The notes beneath the pieces are model-generated. The model saw nothing but the letters and a program-made list of their open reading frames with translations. It had not been told where the DNA came from and searched no databases. The translations under genes were made by a program, and so were the position numbers. Source: Lutibacter sp. (GTDB lineage Bacteria > Bacteroidota > Bacteroidia > Flavobacteriales > Flavobacteriaceae). From it: a stretch of DNA of 11,769 bases. The stretch lies in NCBI GenBank assembly GCA_030599055.1, contig JAUVOS010000065.1, positions 1 through 11,769 on the forward strand, written 5' to 3'. This document shows, piece after piece, positions 1 through 5,708 of the stretch (position 1 is the stretch's first letter; each line of letters starts with the position of its first letter).

Positions 1-409
1 GAATACGGATAATCATACGACGAGTCCAAAAAATAATAACAGAAATTAATACCAAAAAAGCTAAAATTTCAAAGGAACCGATTAAAAAATCATACAATCC
101 ACCAGCAAAAGAAAAAATGCGATGTGTACCAAATAAGCCATCGATTATTATCTCGAGGAATTCTAGGTTTATAATTATAAATCCGGCATAGACAATAAGG
201 TGTAAAAGTGCCGGAAAAGGACGACGTACCATTTTAGATTGTCCGACCGCAACCCATGCCATATTTTTCCAACGTTTTACCTTACGGTCACCGCGATCAA
301 AAGGTTTGCCTAGCTTGATGTTTCTAACTATTTTCCTGAAATTATTTATAAAAAAAACGAAGCCTGCTATAAGTAGTATAGCAAAGAGAACATTTGGTAA
401 GTAGTGCAT
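1..409 (-). CDS. Membrane (Fe-S)-binding protein, N-terminal part (cut by window edge)
   Basis: Reading the minus strand from the ATG at 407-409 gives an open frame of 136 codons that runs off the left edge, beginning MHYLPNVLFAILLIAGF. Three hydrophobic segments are visible at about residues 4-22, 66-90 and 106-127. Between the first and second is a basic stretch with the phrase GQSKMVRRP. This N-terminus resembles Bacteroidota membrane proteins annotated as (Fe-S)-binding protein or Fe-S oxidoreductase, in which a membrane part precedes ferredoxin-type and CCG-type cysteine clusters. No cysteine cluster lies in the visible part, so the redox role is inferred from family resemblance only. 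A TAnnTTTG promoter motif lies 24 nt upstream of the ATG. In flavobacteria this gene usually follows the amidase and MCE genes, which here lie about 4.3 kb away on the same strand. The frame and start are secure; the product name is moderately sure. Confidence 0.75.
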   Translation of the reverse strand, partial: MHYLPNVLFAILLIAGFVFFINNFRKIVRNIKLGKPFDRGDRKVKRWKNMAWVAVGQSKMVRRPFPALLHLIVYAGFIIINLEFLEIIIDGLFGTHRIFSFAGGLYDFLIGSFEILAFLVLISVIIFWTRRMIIRI

Positions 410-433
410 ACTATAGAAGTTAATATAGATACA

Positions 434-441
434 CAAAGGTA
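434..441 (-). promoter_or_regulatory. Candidate -7 promoter element for the Fe-S protein gene
   Basis: On the minus strand this reads TACCTTTG, an exact match to the Bacteroidota -7 consensus TAnnTTTG. It lies 24 nt upstream of the ATG, which suits a short leader. A TTTG at 457-460 could be the -33 element, but the 15-nt spacing is shorter than usual. If real, this gene is transcribed independently of the amidase-MCE genes. Confidence 0.5.
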
Positions 442-519
442 GTAAAATGAAGCTAACAAATAGAGCTTAAAAGATGGAAATATTTTTTAAGAATTTACTT
501 CTGTGTCTTGTGATTTAGC

Positions 520-543
520 CCGCATTATTCATGAATAATTCGG
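520..543. repeat. Near-perfect 24-nt palindrome
   Basis: The core attattcatgaataat (524-539) is a perfect 16-nt palindrome. It is extended by ccg (520-522) and cgg (541-543) across one C/T mismatch, so 11 of 12 pairs match. It is the first of several hairpin-forming units in the roughly 450-nt gene-free stretch between the Fe-S gene and the L,D-transpeptidase gene. It could be a dispersed intergenic palindrome or a protein-binding site. Confidence 0.6.
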
Positions 544-604
544 AGTTAGAAAGTTAAAAGTGCAAACTTCATAAAGTTATCGTTTGTCTTTTATTTGTGA
601 GACT

Positions 605-719
605 CCACGCTTTTTGCGTGGTTAGCCGAACTAATCCCGCTGTCTGTACTGAACTTGTTTCAGTATCTAGCGGGTTATTGGTTAATACCTCAACCTTTTC
701 TGTCACGACTTTAGCGTGA
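605..719. repeat. Cluster of short hairpins (REP-like) in a gene-free spacer
   Basis: Three hairpins follow one another. The first is 605-621: ccacgc, a ttttt loop, then gcgtgg. The second is 636-674: outer stem cccgct/agcggg around an inner stem tactgaa (647-653)/ttcagta (659-665). The third is 703-719: tcacg/cgtga. A weaker inverted pair (tccc 747-750/ggga 761-764) lies further on. The inner stem resembles palindromes scattered in many Bacteroidota genomes. No open frame with protein-like sequence was seen in 410-863 on either strand. The lack of a clean U-tract after the stems argues against simple terminators. Confidence 0.55.
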
Positions 720-769
720 TAGGTCGATTCCTTTTATTGGGTTCAGTCCCGATAGTTAAGGGGATGCCC

Positions 770-783
770 TGAGGTTTAATACC
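770..783 (+). repeat. 14-bp direct repeat, copy 1
   Basis: The sequence tgaggtttaatacc occurs here and again, identically and in the same orientation, at 3562-3575. The two copies bracket the pair of L,D-transpeptidase genes. A related string, ttaatacctcaacc, lies at 682-695. It may be a dispersed intergenic repeat or a scar of insertion. Confidence 0.5.
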
Positions 784-809
784 TTTTATTTTTTGAAGGG
801 AAACTTGTT

Positions 810-841
810 TTTGGTTAGCAGTTTATAAAAGTGTATATTTA
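810..841 (+). promoter_or_regulatory. Candidate promoter of the lipoprotein L,D-transpeptidase gene
   Basis: A TTTG at 810-813 is followed, 20 nt later, by TATATTTA (834-841), which matches the Bacteroidota -7 consensus TAnnTTTG at all but the last base. Transcription would begin near 847, giving a leader of roughly 17 nt before the ATG at 864. It would also place the in-frame GTG at 831 upstream of the transcript. Confidence 0.45.
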
Positions 842-863
842 CTGTGAAAAAAATAAAAAGCTT

Positions 864-2438
864 ATGAAGATAGTTTCTACTTTTCTGATTCTCTTTTTAC
901 TAATTTCCTGTGAAGAAAAGAAACAGATTGCCACTAATCAAATCCCCGTAATTAAAACTGTAAAAGAGCGTAAAATCATTTCTATTGATTCTACTCAATT
1001 AAATGGTATTAAAGATACATTGGTCCTAGCTTTTTATAGTGCAAATAATGACAAAACCTTCTGGATTGGTGACTCTATTCGAAAAAAAATACTACCACTC
1101 TTAAATAATGTAGCACAAGAAGGCTTATTTACAAAGGGCTTTGATCTTAAAAGAATTAATAAATTTGAGACTAAAAATGATAGTTTGTCTGATGCCGATT
1201 TAGTAACTTATGATATTTTGTTAACTCAAAATTTAAGTCGTTATGTTCAAAAAGTTTCAAAAGGAAAGCTCAATCCAAATAAGCTTTACACCGATTGGGA
1301 CTTAAAAGAAAACGATGTAAATTTACGAGACTTGTTGTTAAATTTTCAAAAAAAAGATTCTTTTAATAGTGCTGTAAAACTAGCTAGTCCGAATCATATT
1401 GTCTATAAACGTTTAAAAGAAGCACTTAGAATTGTTAATACATTCCCAAAAGAGGATTACAGAAAGATAGAAATTGACAAGAAAATTGTGTTGCATGACT
1501 CAAACCCGGCATTAATTGATATCAAAAACAAACTGATCTATTGGAAAGATTTAAAAGACTTGGATAGTCTAACACCAATTTTTGATGAAGAAACAGAATT
1601 GGCACTTAAAAAATTTCAAATGCGTCACGGACTCGCACCTGATGGCGTTATCGGAAGAGGTACAGTTCTAGCACTTAATTTTTCTAAAAAGAGAAGAAAA
1701 GAACAGATAATTGCAAATATGGAACGGTGGCGATGGTATCCGAGAGAATTTAAAAAAGAGTATTTTATTATAAATATTCCTGATTACAAATTACATGTTA
1801 TCAAGGATATAGATACCACTAAAATGTATAAGGTTATTGTAGGAAGGTTTAAAAGAAAAACACCTGTTTTATCCTCTAAATTATCTTATTTGGTTCTTAA
1901 TCCAACTTGGACAATTCCGCCTACGATTTTGGAAGAAGATGTGATTCCGGCAACGATAAAGGATAGAAATTACCTTATTAGAAAAAATATTAAGGTATAT
2001 GACTCAAATAATCAGATAGTTGATTCACTTACTTGGAACTTGGAAAAAGCGGGGACTTATCGTTATGTTCAAAGCATTGGGGCTTATAACGCACTTGGAT
2101 TGGTGAAATTTATGTTTCAAAACAGGTTTACAATCTATATTCATGACACCAATAGCAAGAGCTATTTTTTAAGAAATAATCGTGCGTTAAGTTCCGGGTG
2201 TATTCGGGTCCAAGATCCATTAAAATTAGCAGAATATGTCTTGGACGATTCCGAAAAATGGAATTTAAAAGAGATTAAAGAAGTTATAAAAAAAGGAAAA
2301 TCAAAAACAGTAGGTTTAAAAAAAGATATTGATATCCATATTTTTTATTGGACTGCCTGGAGTGAAAATGGACTTTTACAATTTAGAGATGACCTCTATA
2401 ATCTAGACAGGGAATTGTATAAAAATTTGAGTGAATAA
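864..2438 (+). CDS. Lipoprotein L,D-transpeptidase, YcbB/LdtD-like
   Basis: The 524-residue product begins with a lipoprotein signal, MKIVSTFLILFLLISC, whose lipobox LISC would anchor it to a membrane on the periplasmic side. An N-terminal scaffold region like that of E. coli YcbB/LdtD follows. Next comes a peptidoglycan-binding type 1 domain (about 236-272, with QMRHGLAPDGVIGRGT). The YkuD catalytic domain spans about 300-456. Its His is H427 and its nucleophile C446 lies in SSGCIRV. The C-terminal YWTAW motif is also typical of YcbB. The family makes 3-3 cross-links in peptidoglycan or attaches proteins to it. The frame also opens at GTG 831, but ATG 864 is preferred because it starts the lipobox signal directly and follows a candidate promoter. 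The gene converges on a second L,D-transpeptidase gene of a different family. Domain identity is very secure; the exact reaction is not. Confidence 0.93.
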   Translation: MKIVSTFLILFLLISCEEKKQIATNQIPVIKTVKERKIISIDSTQLNGIKDTLVLAFYSANNDKTFWIGDSIRKKILPLLNNVAQEGLFTKGFDLKRINKFETKNDSLSDADLVTYDILLTQNLSRYVQKVSKGKLNPNKLYTDWDLKENDVNLRDLLLNFQKKDSFNSAVKLASPNHIVYKRLKEALRIVNTFPKEDYRKIEIDKKIVLHDSNPALIDIKNKLIYWKDLKDLDSLTPIFDEETELALKKFQMRHGLAPDGVIGRGTVLALNFSKKRRKEQIIANMERWRWYPREFKKEYFIINIPDYKLHVIKDIDTTKMYKVIVGRFKRKTPVLSSKLSYLVLNPTWTIPPTILEEDVIPATIKDRNYLIRKNIKVYDSNNQIVDSLTWNLEKAGTYRYVQSIGAYNALGLVKFMFQNRFTIYIHDTNSKSYFLRNNRALSSGCIRVQDPLKLAEYVLDDSEKWNLKEIKEVIKKGKSKTVGLKKDIDIHIFYWTAWSENGLLQFRDDLYNLDRELYKNLSE

Positions 2439-2453
2439 AATAGTTATGAACCT

Positions 2454-2481
2454 AAAAAAACTTAAATCCGCAAGTCTTTTT
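2454..2481 (+). terminator. Weak hairpin with U-tract after the L,D-transpeptidase gene
   Basis: Starting 15 nt after the stop codon, an A-run plus actt (2460-2463) can pair with aagt (2472-2475) plus a T-run, across one A/C mismatch. The 3' side ends in ttttt. The stem is short and AT-rich, so its strength is doubtful. Confidence 0.3.
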
Positions 2482-2510
2482 ATAACTAACCTTAATTCCG
2501 CATAAGTTTT

Positions 2511-2626
2511 GCCACGAATTCACGAATTTAACTCAAAAACTTTGTTTTTGAGAATTAGTGTAATGTATAAAAATTACAAACATAACAATATCAGTTAGTT
2601 GCTATTCTTATTCGTGAATTTGTGGC
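2511..2626. repeat. Inverted repeat enclosing a perfect hairpin
   Basis: The string gccacgaattcacgaa (2511-2526) returns as its reverse complement with one mismatch at 2611-2626. Inside lies a perfect 9-bp stem, ctcaaaaac (2532-2540)/gtttttgag (2544-2552), with a 3-nt loop. The element fills part of the 424-nt gene-free gap between the convergent L,D-transpeptidase genes. It has the look of a small non-coding dispersed element; no coding frame was recognised in it. Confidence 0.55.
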
Positions 2627-2710
2627 TATTCTTTATTACTCAATATAAATTCAAGAAATAAATCTACCTTCTTGTCATCACTAAATTAAGTGAATGAATA
2701 ATTCCTTAAT

Positions 2711-2862
2711 ATACTGACAATCATTACACTAATAAAATCCTTGCGGATTCATGGATTAACACGAATTACACTAATTGACACGAATTTTTCGTATTTAAAT
2801 AAGTGATGTAATATAGTTATATATACCTGATAATGATTACACTAATTAAATCCTTGCGGATT
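2711..2862 (+). repeat. Two direct copies of a ~40-bp repeat, with shorter related units
   Basis: The segments 2711-2749 and 2823-2862 align with a few substitutions and one indel. Both carry attacactaat followed by aatccttgcggatt. The 11-mer attacactaat occurs at 2723, 2765 and 2836, and inverted at 2554-2564. The 9-mer acacgaatt occurs at 2759 and 2778. The 11-mer aaatccgcaag at 2464-2474 is the inverse of 2853-2863. The right copy runs into the stop codon of the minus-strand gene, so the repeat family sits tightly against that gene's 3' end. Confidence 0.6.
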
Positions 2863-2863
2863 T
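2848..2863 (-). terminator. Hairpin at the 3' end of the YkuD_2 gene
   Basis: A perfect 6-bp stem, aaatcc (2848-2853)/ggattt (2858-2863), encloses a 4-nt loop. It overlaps the first base of the gene's stop codon (TAA, 2863-2865). There is no strong U-tract beyond it, so it may act as a weak terminator or mRNA 3'-end stabiliser, or be only part of the repeat family. A second copy with a 5-bp stem lies at 2736-2750. Confidence 0.3.
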
Positions 2864-3552
2864 TAGGAAAAAGAAGGATAATAAATATACAAACAGGATT
2901 TTTCTTTGATTTGGTCAATGATTTCCTTTGTATCTTCTTCAGGTAAAGAGGGGCAACCAAAACTCCTTCCCAATCTTCCATTTTTATTTATAAAATTTTT
3001 GGAAACATAAGAAGCACCATGTATAACGATGGCTCTTTTTCTAGCATTGTCATTAACACCCTTTTCTAAACCGTCTAAACGTAAAGAATAACCGTGTTTT
3101 CCAATATAGGTTTCTCCTGTAGCGTAAAAACCTAAGCTACTTTGATGCGATTCAGATGTGTTTGAAAATTGAGTGGCAAATTCATTTCCTGAATTTCTAC
3201 CATGTGCTACTAAAGATTGAAATAAAATCGTGTTGTTTTTTAGATCAATTACCCACATACGTTTTTCTGTAGATGATAAACTAAAGTCAATAAGTGTTAA
3301 AATATCTTTTTGAACCAATCCTTTTTCTTTCCATTTATAATAACCTTCAAGCGCTTTTGTAAAGCTTATTTGATTGGGAAGCCTATACGTATTTGCGTTT
3401 AAATTGTTATAAATAGATTCAAATAAAGTATTGGGCGCATACAAATAAGTTGTAGTAGCTTTTGCTGAGTTTGTGTTTTTAGGAACAGGGGTTGAATTTG
3501 TTTCAAAAGAAAGAAAAACAAACAGGATAAGGGGGAGTATTCTGTAAATCAT
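2863..3552 (-). CDS. Murein L,D-transpeptidase catalytic-domain protein (YkuD_2 type)
   Basis: The 229-residue product starts with a Sec-type signal peptide (MIYRILPLILFVFLSF). The C-terminal half matches the YkuD_2 family (Pfam PF13645, annotated as murein L,D-transpeptidase catalytic domain family). It has the conserved phrase MWVIDL (about residues 98-103), then H178 in AIVIHGASYV and the catalytic C200 in RSFGCPSL. This Cys/His pair is the expected thiol transpeptidase centre acting on meso-diaminopimelate peptides in the periplasm. No peptidoglycan-binding domain is present. The family is separate from the YcbB/LdtD type encoded by the facing gene. The start is the ATG at 3550-3552; TAATTTCG at 3589-3596 (minus) is a one-mismatch -7 element 36 nt upstream. 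Whether it cross-links, or attaches proteins to the wall, cannot be told from sequence. Confidence 0.88.
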   Translation of the reverse strand: MIYRILPLILFVFLSFETNSTPVPKNTNSAKATTTYLYAPNTLFESIYNNLNANTYRLPNQISFTKALEGYYKWKEKGLVQKDILTLIDFSLSSTEKRMWVIDLKNNTILFQSLVAHGRNSGNEFATQFSNTSESHQSSLGFYATGETYIGKHGYSLRLDGLEKGVNDNARKRAIVIHGASYVSKNFINKNGRLGRSFGCPSLPEEDTKEIIDQIKEKSCLYIYYPSFS

Positions 3553-3561
3553 TGTAAATCT

Positions 3562-3575
3562 TGAGGTTTAATACC
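3562..3575 (+). repeat. 14-bp direct repeat, copy 2
   Basis: This is the identical copy of tgaggtttaatacc found at 770-783. It lies 10 nt upstream of the YkuD_2 gene start, inside its presumed leader. Just beyond is an imperfect inverted repeat: aagtgagcgaa (3582-3592) and ttcactcactt (3644-3654), with one mismatch in 11. Confidence 0.5.
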
Positions 3576-3693
3576 GAATTTAAGTGAGCGAAATTAAGAA
3601 ATTATCTTTAATATCCTAATAAATGTAAAAAAAAAAGATATTATTCACTCACTTTATTGCTTTTAGTAACGAGCTTTAATTGAATTTAGTATT

Positions 3694-3735
3694 GTTGTTT
3701 ATCACCACATGATACAAATCGTACGGTAGCGGGGG
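3694..3735 (+). repeat. REP-like repeat, left copy flanking the ORF6N gene
   Basis: This stretch aligns with 4651-4690 in the same orientation at roughly 80 % identity by eye. The common core is accacaYgatac(a)aatcgtRcgRtagcgg. It begins 16 nt beyond the ORF6N stop codon. Each copy contains a short hairpin around aca; in this copy the stem is degenerate. Confidence 0.55.
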
Positions 3736-3751
3736 ATTTATTACAAAAAGA

Positions 3752-4285
3752 TTATTCATTATAATGTTTAAAGCCTACTTTTTTCATGGGCTTTTGTGGT
3801 TCTTCTTTTTTTTCCAGCAACTCATCTAAATAATCAAATACCAATTCTATGTTTTTACTGTGGCTCGATAACTTCTTTTTGATTTCTTCGATTTCGAGTT
3901 TGATGTTTAAATTATCTGTTAGCATTTGTCTTATCTTCGTAAATACTCTAATTATTCTAATATTTACAGCGATTGCTCTTGGGCTGTTTAACACACTTGA
4001 TAACATAGCAACTCCTTGCTCTGTAAAAACTAAAGGTGTATATCTATTTCCGCCCCAACTTGAGGTGCCAAATTGGCTCCTCCAATTTTTGAACTCTTCT
4101 TTTGACATTTCAAACATAAAATCTTCTGGAAAACGTTCTATATTCCTTTTTACTTGTCTTTTTAAATATTTGGTTTCTACTCCATACAGTTCTGCTAAAT
4201 CTCTATCAATCATTACTTTTTGCTCTCTAATCAGATAAATTTTGTTTGTTATTATTTCATCTGGAATACTAATTTCTTTACTCAT
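3752..4285 (-). CDS. ORF6N domain protein, putative DNA-binding
   Basis: The 177-residue product carries an ORF6N domain (Pfam PF10543) over about residues 10-95. Recognisable phrases are YLIREQKVMIDRDLAELYGV, RFPEDFMFEMS, SQFGTSSWGG and VFTEQGVAMLSSVL. A charged, probably coiled-coil tail follows (about 120-165), with a basic patch PMKKVGFKH at the end. ORF6N is related to the KilA-N/Bro-type DNA-binding domains of phages and large DNA viruses. In Bacteroidota it is a very common stand-alone accessory gene of unknown role; DNA binding is inferred from the family. The start ATG (4283-4285) is supported by a TAnnTTTG motif 21 nt upstream. The gene is flanked by two copies of a REP-like repeat, and a strong palindrome covers its promoter region. 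No phage or transposase gene is nearby. Confidence 0.88.
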   Translation of the reverse strand: MSKEISIPDEIITNKIYLIREQKVMIDRDLAELYGVETKYLKRQVKRNIERFPEDFMFEMSKEEFKNWRSQFGTSSWGGNRYTPLVFTEQGVAMLSSVLNSPRAIAVNIRIIRVFTKIRQMLTDNLNIKLEIEEIKKKLSSHSKNIELVFDYLDELLEKKEEPQKPMKKVGFKHYNE

Positions 4286-4306
4286 CGTATTAGTTTAATT
4301 AGTTTT

Positions 4307-4314
4307 CAAAAATA
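4307..4314 (-). promoter_or_regulatory. Candidate -7 promoter element for the ORF6N gene
   Basis: On the minus strand this reads TATTTTTG, an exact fit to the Bacteroidota TAnnTTTG element, 21 nt upstream of the ATG. No clear TTTG lies at the usual -33 spacing; that position is occupied by the palindrome at 4321-4355. Confidence 0.5.
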
Positions 4315-4320
4315 ATACTT

Positions 4321-4355
4321 TTATCTTGATATTCCAGATTGGAACATCAAGATAA
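4321..4355. promoter_or_regulatory. 35-nt palindrome covering the ORF6N -33 region: candidate operator
   Basis: A perfect 10-bp arm, ttatcttgat (4321-4330), pairs with atcaagataa (4346-4355). After one A/C mismatch, ttcc (4332-4335) pairs with ggaa (4341-4344) around a 5-nt loop, so 14 of 15 pairs match. It ends 7 nt upstream of the presumed -7 element and so covers the -33 region. That position suits a repressor or autoregulator site better than an RNA terminator. The binding protein is unknown; the ORF6N product itself is one guess. Confidence 0.55.
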
Positions 4356-4533
4356 CGGATGATATAAATGCACCATTTCATGTAAACTCTCTAAGTCGTC
4401 TTGTTGATATCTTTCGGGGGGAGCTTATGTATCTGTGTCCTGCTATGTATTGGACTTTTCGTAGATTTTTGTTTGCTAGCCAGTTGGCAATGACTTAGAT
4501 CAGAGACCATATAGTCAAAAAAGCATACATATC

Positions 4534-4561
4534 AAAAAAACCACTCCTGTTAAAGAAGTGG
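4534..4561 (-). terminator. Rho-independent terminator for the MCE-side transcript
   Basis: Read on the minus strand, CCACTTC pairs with GGAGTGG (one G-T wobble) around a 7-nt loop and is followed directly by TTTTTTT. This is a classic intrinsic terminator. It would stop transcripts arriving from the MCE gene, whose stop codon lies about 180 nt upstream, and would insulate the ORF6N gene from them. Confidence 0.7.
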
Positions 4562-4582
4562 CTTATGTGATTCATTGTTGTC

Positions 4583-4607
4583 GTGCGAAGTCGGGAGACA
4601 TTCGCAC
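4583..4607. repeat. Hairpin gtgcgaa/ttcgcac
   Basis: A perfect 7-bp stem (4583-4589/4601-4607) encloses an 11-nt loop with gtcgggagac. The 8-mer tcgtgcga at its left edge recurs at 4673-4680 inside the REP-like copy, and acttcggagag at 4630-4640 partly echoes its loop. It lies in the gene-free stretch 4286-4739, downstream of the MCE gene. Confidence 0.5.
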
Positions 4608-4650
4608 AGCACATACTATTCTAATTTAGACTTCGGAGAGCTAGGTTTTT

Positions 4651-4690
4651 GTTGTGTAACCACACGATACAATCGTGCGATAGCGGTGTG
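4651..4690 (+). repeat. REP-like repeat, right copy flanking the ORF6N gene
   Basis: This is the partner of 3694-3735. Here the core forms a perfect hairpin: cacgat (4663-4668), an aca loop, then atcgtg (4672-4677), followed by cgatagcgg. It lies 50 nt downstream of the MCE stop codon. Confidence 0.55.
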
Positions 4691-4739
4691 AAATTTGTTT
4701 TTTCATGATTTTCTGTAATAGCTTTTTAAAAGAGTTAAT

Positions 4740-5708
4740 CTATTCCTCAACAGGTTCCACATACCCAGCTTTATCCTTTTTCCCAAATAAAGAAAAATGT
4801 ACAAAACGTTTGGGGTGTTCTTTCATCTCACGTAGTAGTTCTTCTAATTCTTTTGAGGCATTGGTAAGATTGGTGTACATTTTTTCGTCTTTTAAAAGTT
4901 TGCCCAAACTGCCTTCTCCTTTGTCTAAATTGGTGACGATGGAATTGATATTTTCTATAGTTGTCTGTAAACCTTTAACAGTTGTAGCTATTTCAGCTTC
5001 TTTTAGCTCTGAATTTATATTTTTTGTAAGTGTTGAAAACTCGTTCGTTACTTGTTCAGCATTGTCCAAGGTTTTTTTGAGTGTTTGCTTGTTTTGCTCC
5101 AACATATCATTGAGGTTGTTGGTAATTGCTTTAAAACTAGTCATGGATTGATCTAATTGTAGCATACTGTTTTTTAAATGTCTTCTTGTTTGAACATCTA
5201 AAATATCGTTGACACCTACCAATAAAGAATCGGCTTCCGTAATCATACTTTCGATTTTAGCTTGTAGCGGATTCAGTTTTTCGGATACAGATGAAAACAA
5301 ATCCGACTCAATGCCGCCTTTTAAATAATCACCTGATTTTGCCATTTCTCCTTCATAAGAGGGTATGATAGCCATGGCTTTACCACCCATTAAACCATCG
5401 CTATATATTTTAACTTCCGAATTCTTTGAAAATTCAAAATCAGCTTCCATACTAAATTCTACGAGTAATAGTCCCTTTTTTGAAGGATCGTTGATAAAAG
5501 TAATATTTTGAACTTTACCTACTTGAAAGCCATTGATAGTAACTTTGCTGGCGGAGTTTAAACCTCGAACATTTTTATATTCTGAAAAAAAGGTAGTTAA
5601 ATTTCCTTCGAACAGGTTCCTGCCTTTCATGAAGTTGTAACCCCAAATAAACAATGCTATTGCACCTAAAAATACAACTCCTGTTTTAAATTCTTTTGAT
5701 AGTTTCAA
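4740..5708 (-). CDS. MlaD-family MCE protein (lipid transport)
   Basis: The 322-residue product has one N-terminal membrane segment (about residues 10-26, VVFLGAIALFIWGYNF). An MCE/MlaD domain follows (about 37-115, including NGFQVGKVQNITF and SDGLMGGKAMAIIPS). The rest is a long helical, probably coiled-coil region ending in HPKRFVHFSLFGKK, a tail usual in Bacteroidota homologues. MCE proteins form hexamers that carry lipids between inner and outer membranes with an ABC transporter, whose genes are not in this window. No in-frame ATG exists upstream of the membrane segment, and a stop lies at 5733-5735. The starts available are TTG 5724-5726 and TTG 5706-5708. The latter gives MKLSKEFKTG, closest to typical family N-termini, so it is chosen. 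It probably shares an operon with the amidase gene, 93 nt upstream. Confidence 0.85.
   Translation of the reverse strand: MKLSKEFKTGVVFLGAIALFIWGYNFMKGRNLFEGNLTTFFSEYKNVRGLNSASKVTINGFQVGKVQNITFINDPSKKGLLLVEFSMEADFEFSKNSEVKIYSDGLMGGKAMAIIPSYEGEMAKSGDYLKGGIESDLFSSVSEKLNPLQAKIESMITEADSLLVGVNDILDVQTRRHLKNSMLQLDQSMTSFKAITNNLNDMLEQNKQTLKKTLDNAEQVTNEFSTLTKNINSELKEAEIATTVKGLQTTIENINSIVTNLDKGEGSLGKLLKDEKMYTNLTNASKELEELLREMKEHPKRFVHFSLFGKKDKAGYVEPVEE

Noticed and set aside
831..863. GTG start for the lipoprotein L,D-transpeptidase
   Set aside because: It adds 11 charged residues before a canonical lipobox signal peptide, and it lies inside the candidate promoter.
2454..2863. CRISPR array
   Set aside because: The repeats are few, irregularly spaced and partly inverted, with no uniform spacers and no cas genes nearby.
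3849..4238. 129-codon open frame antisense to the ORF6N gene
   Set aside because: The opposite strand encodes a clear ORF6N domain; this frame is hydrophobic and serine-rich without family features, as expected for antisense of AT-rich coding DNA.
4321..4355. Palindrome as an intrinsic terminator
   Set aside because: It lacks a U-tract on either strand and lies upstream of the presumed ORF6N transcription start, so an operator is more likely.
3694..4690. Complete insertion sequence with the flanking repeats as its ends
   Set aside because: The flanks are direct rather than inverted, they are diverged, and the enclosed protein is ORF6N, not a transposase.
4705..5151. 148-codon open frame antisense to the MCE gene
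   Set aside because: It is a serine- and phenylalanine-rich mirror of coiled-coil coding sequence with no recognisable domain.
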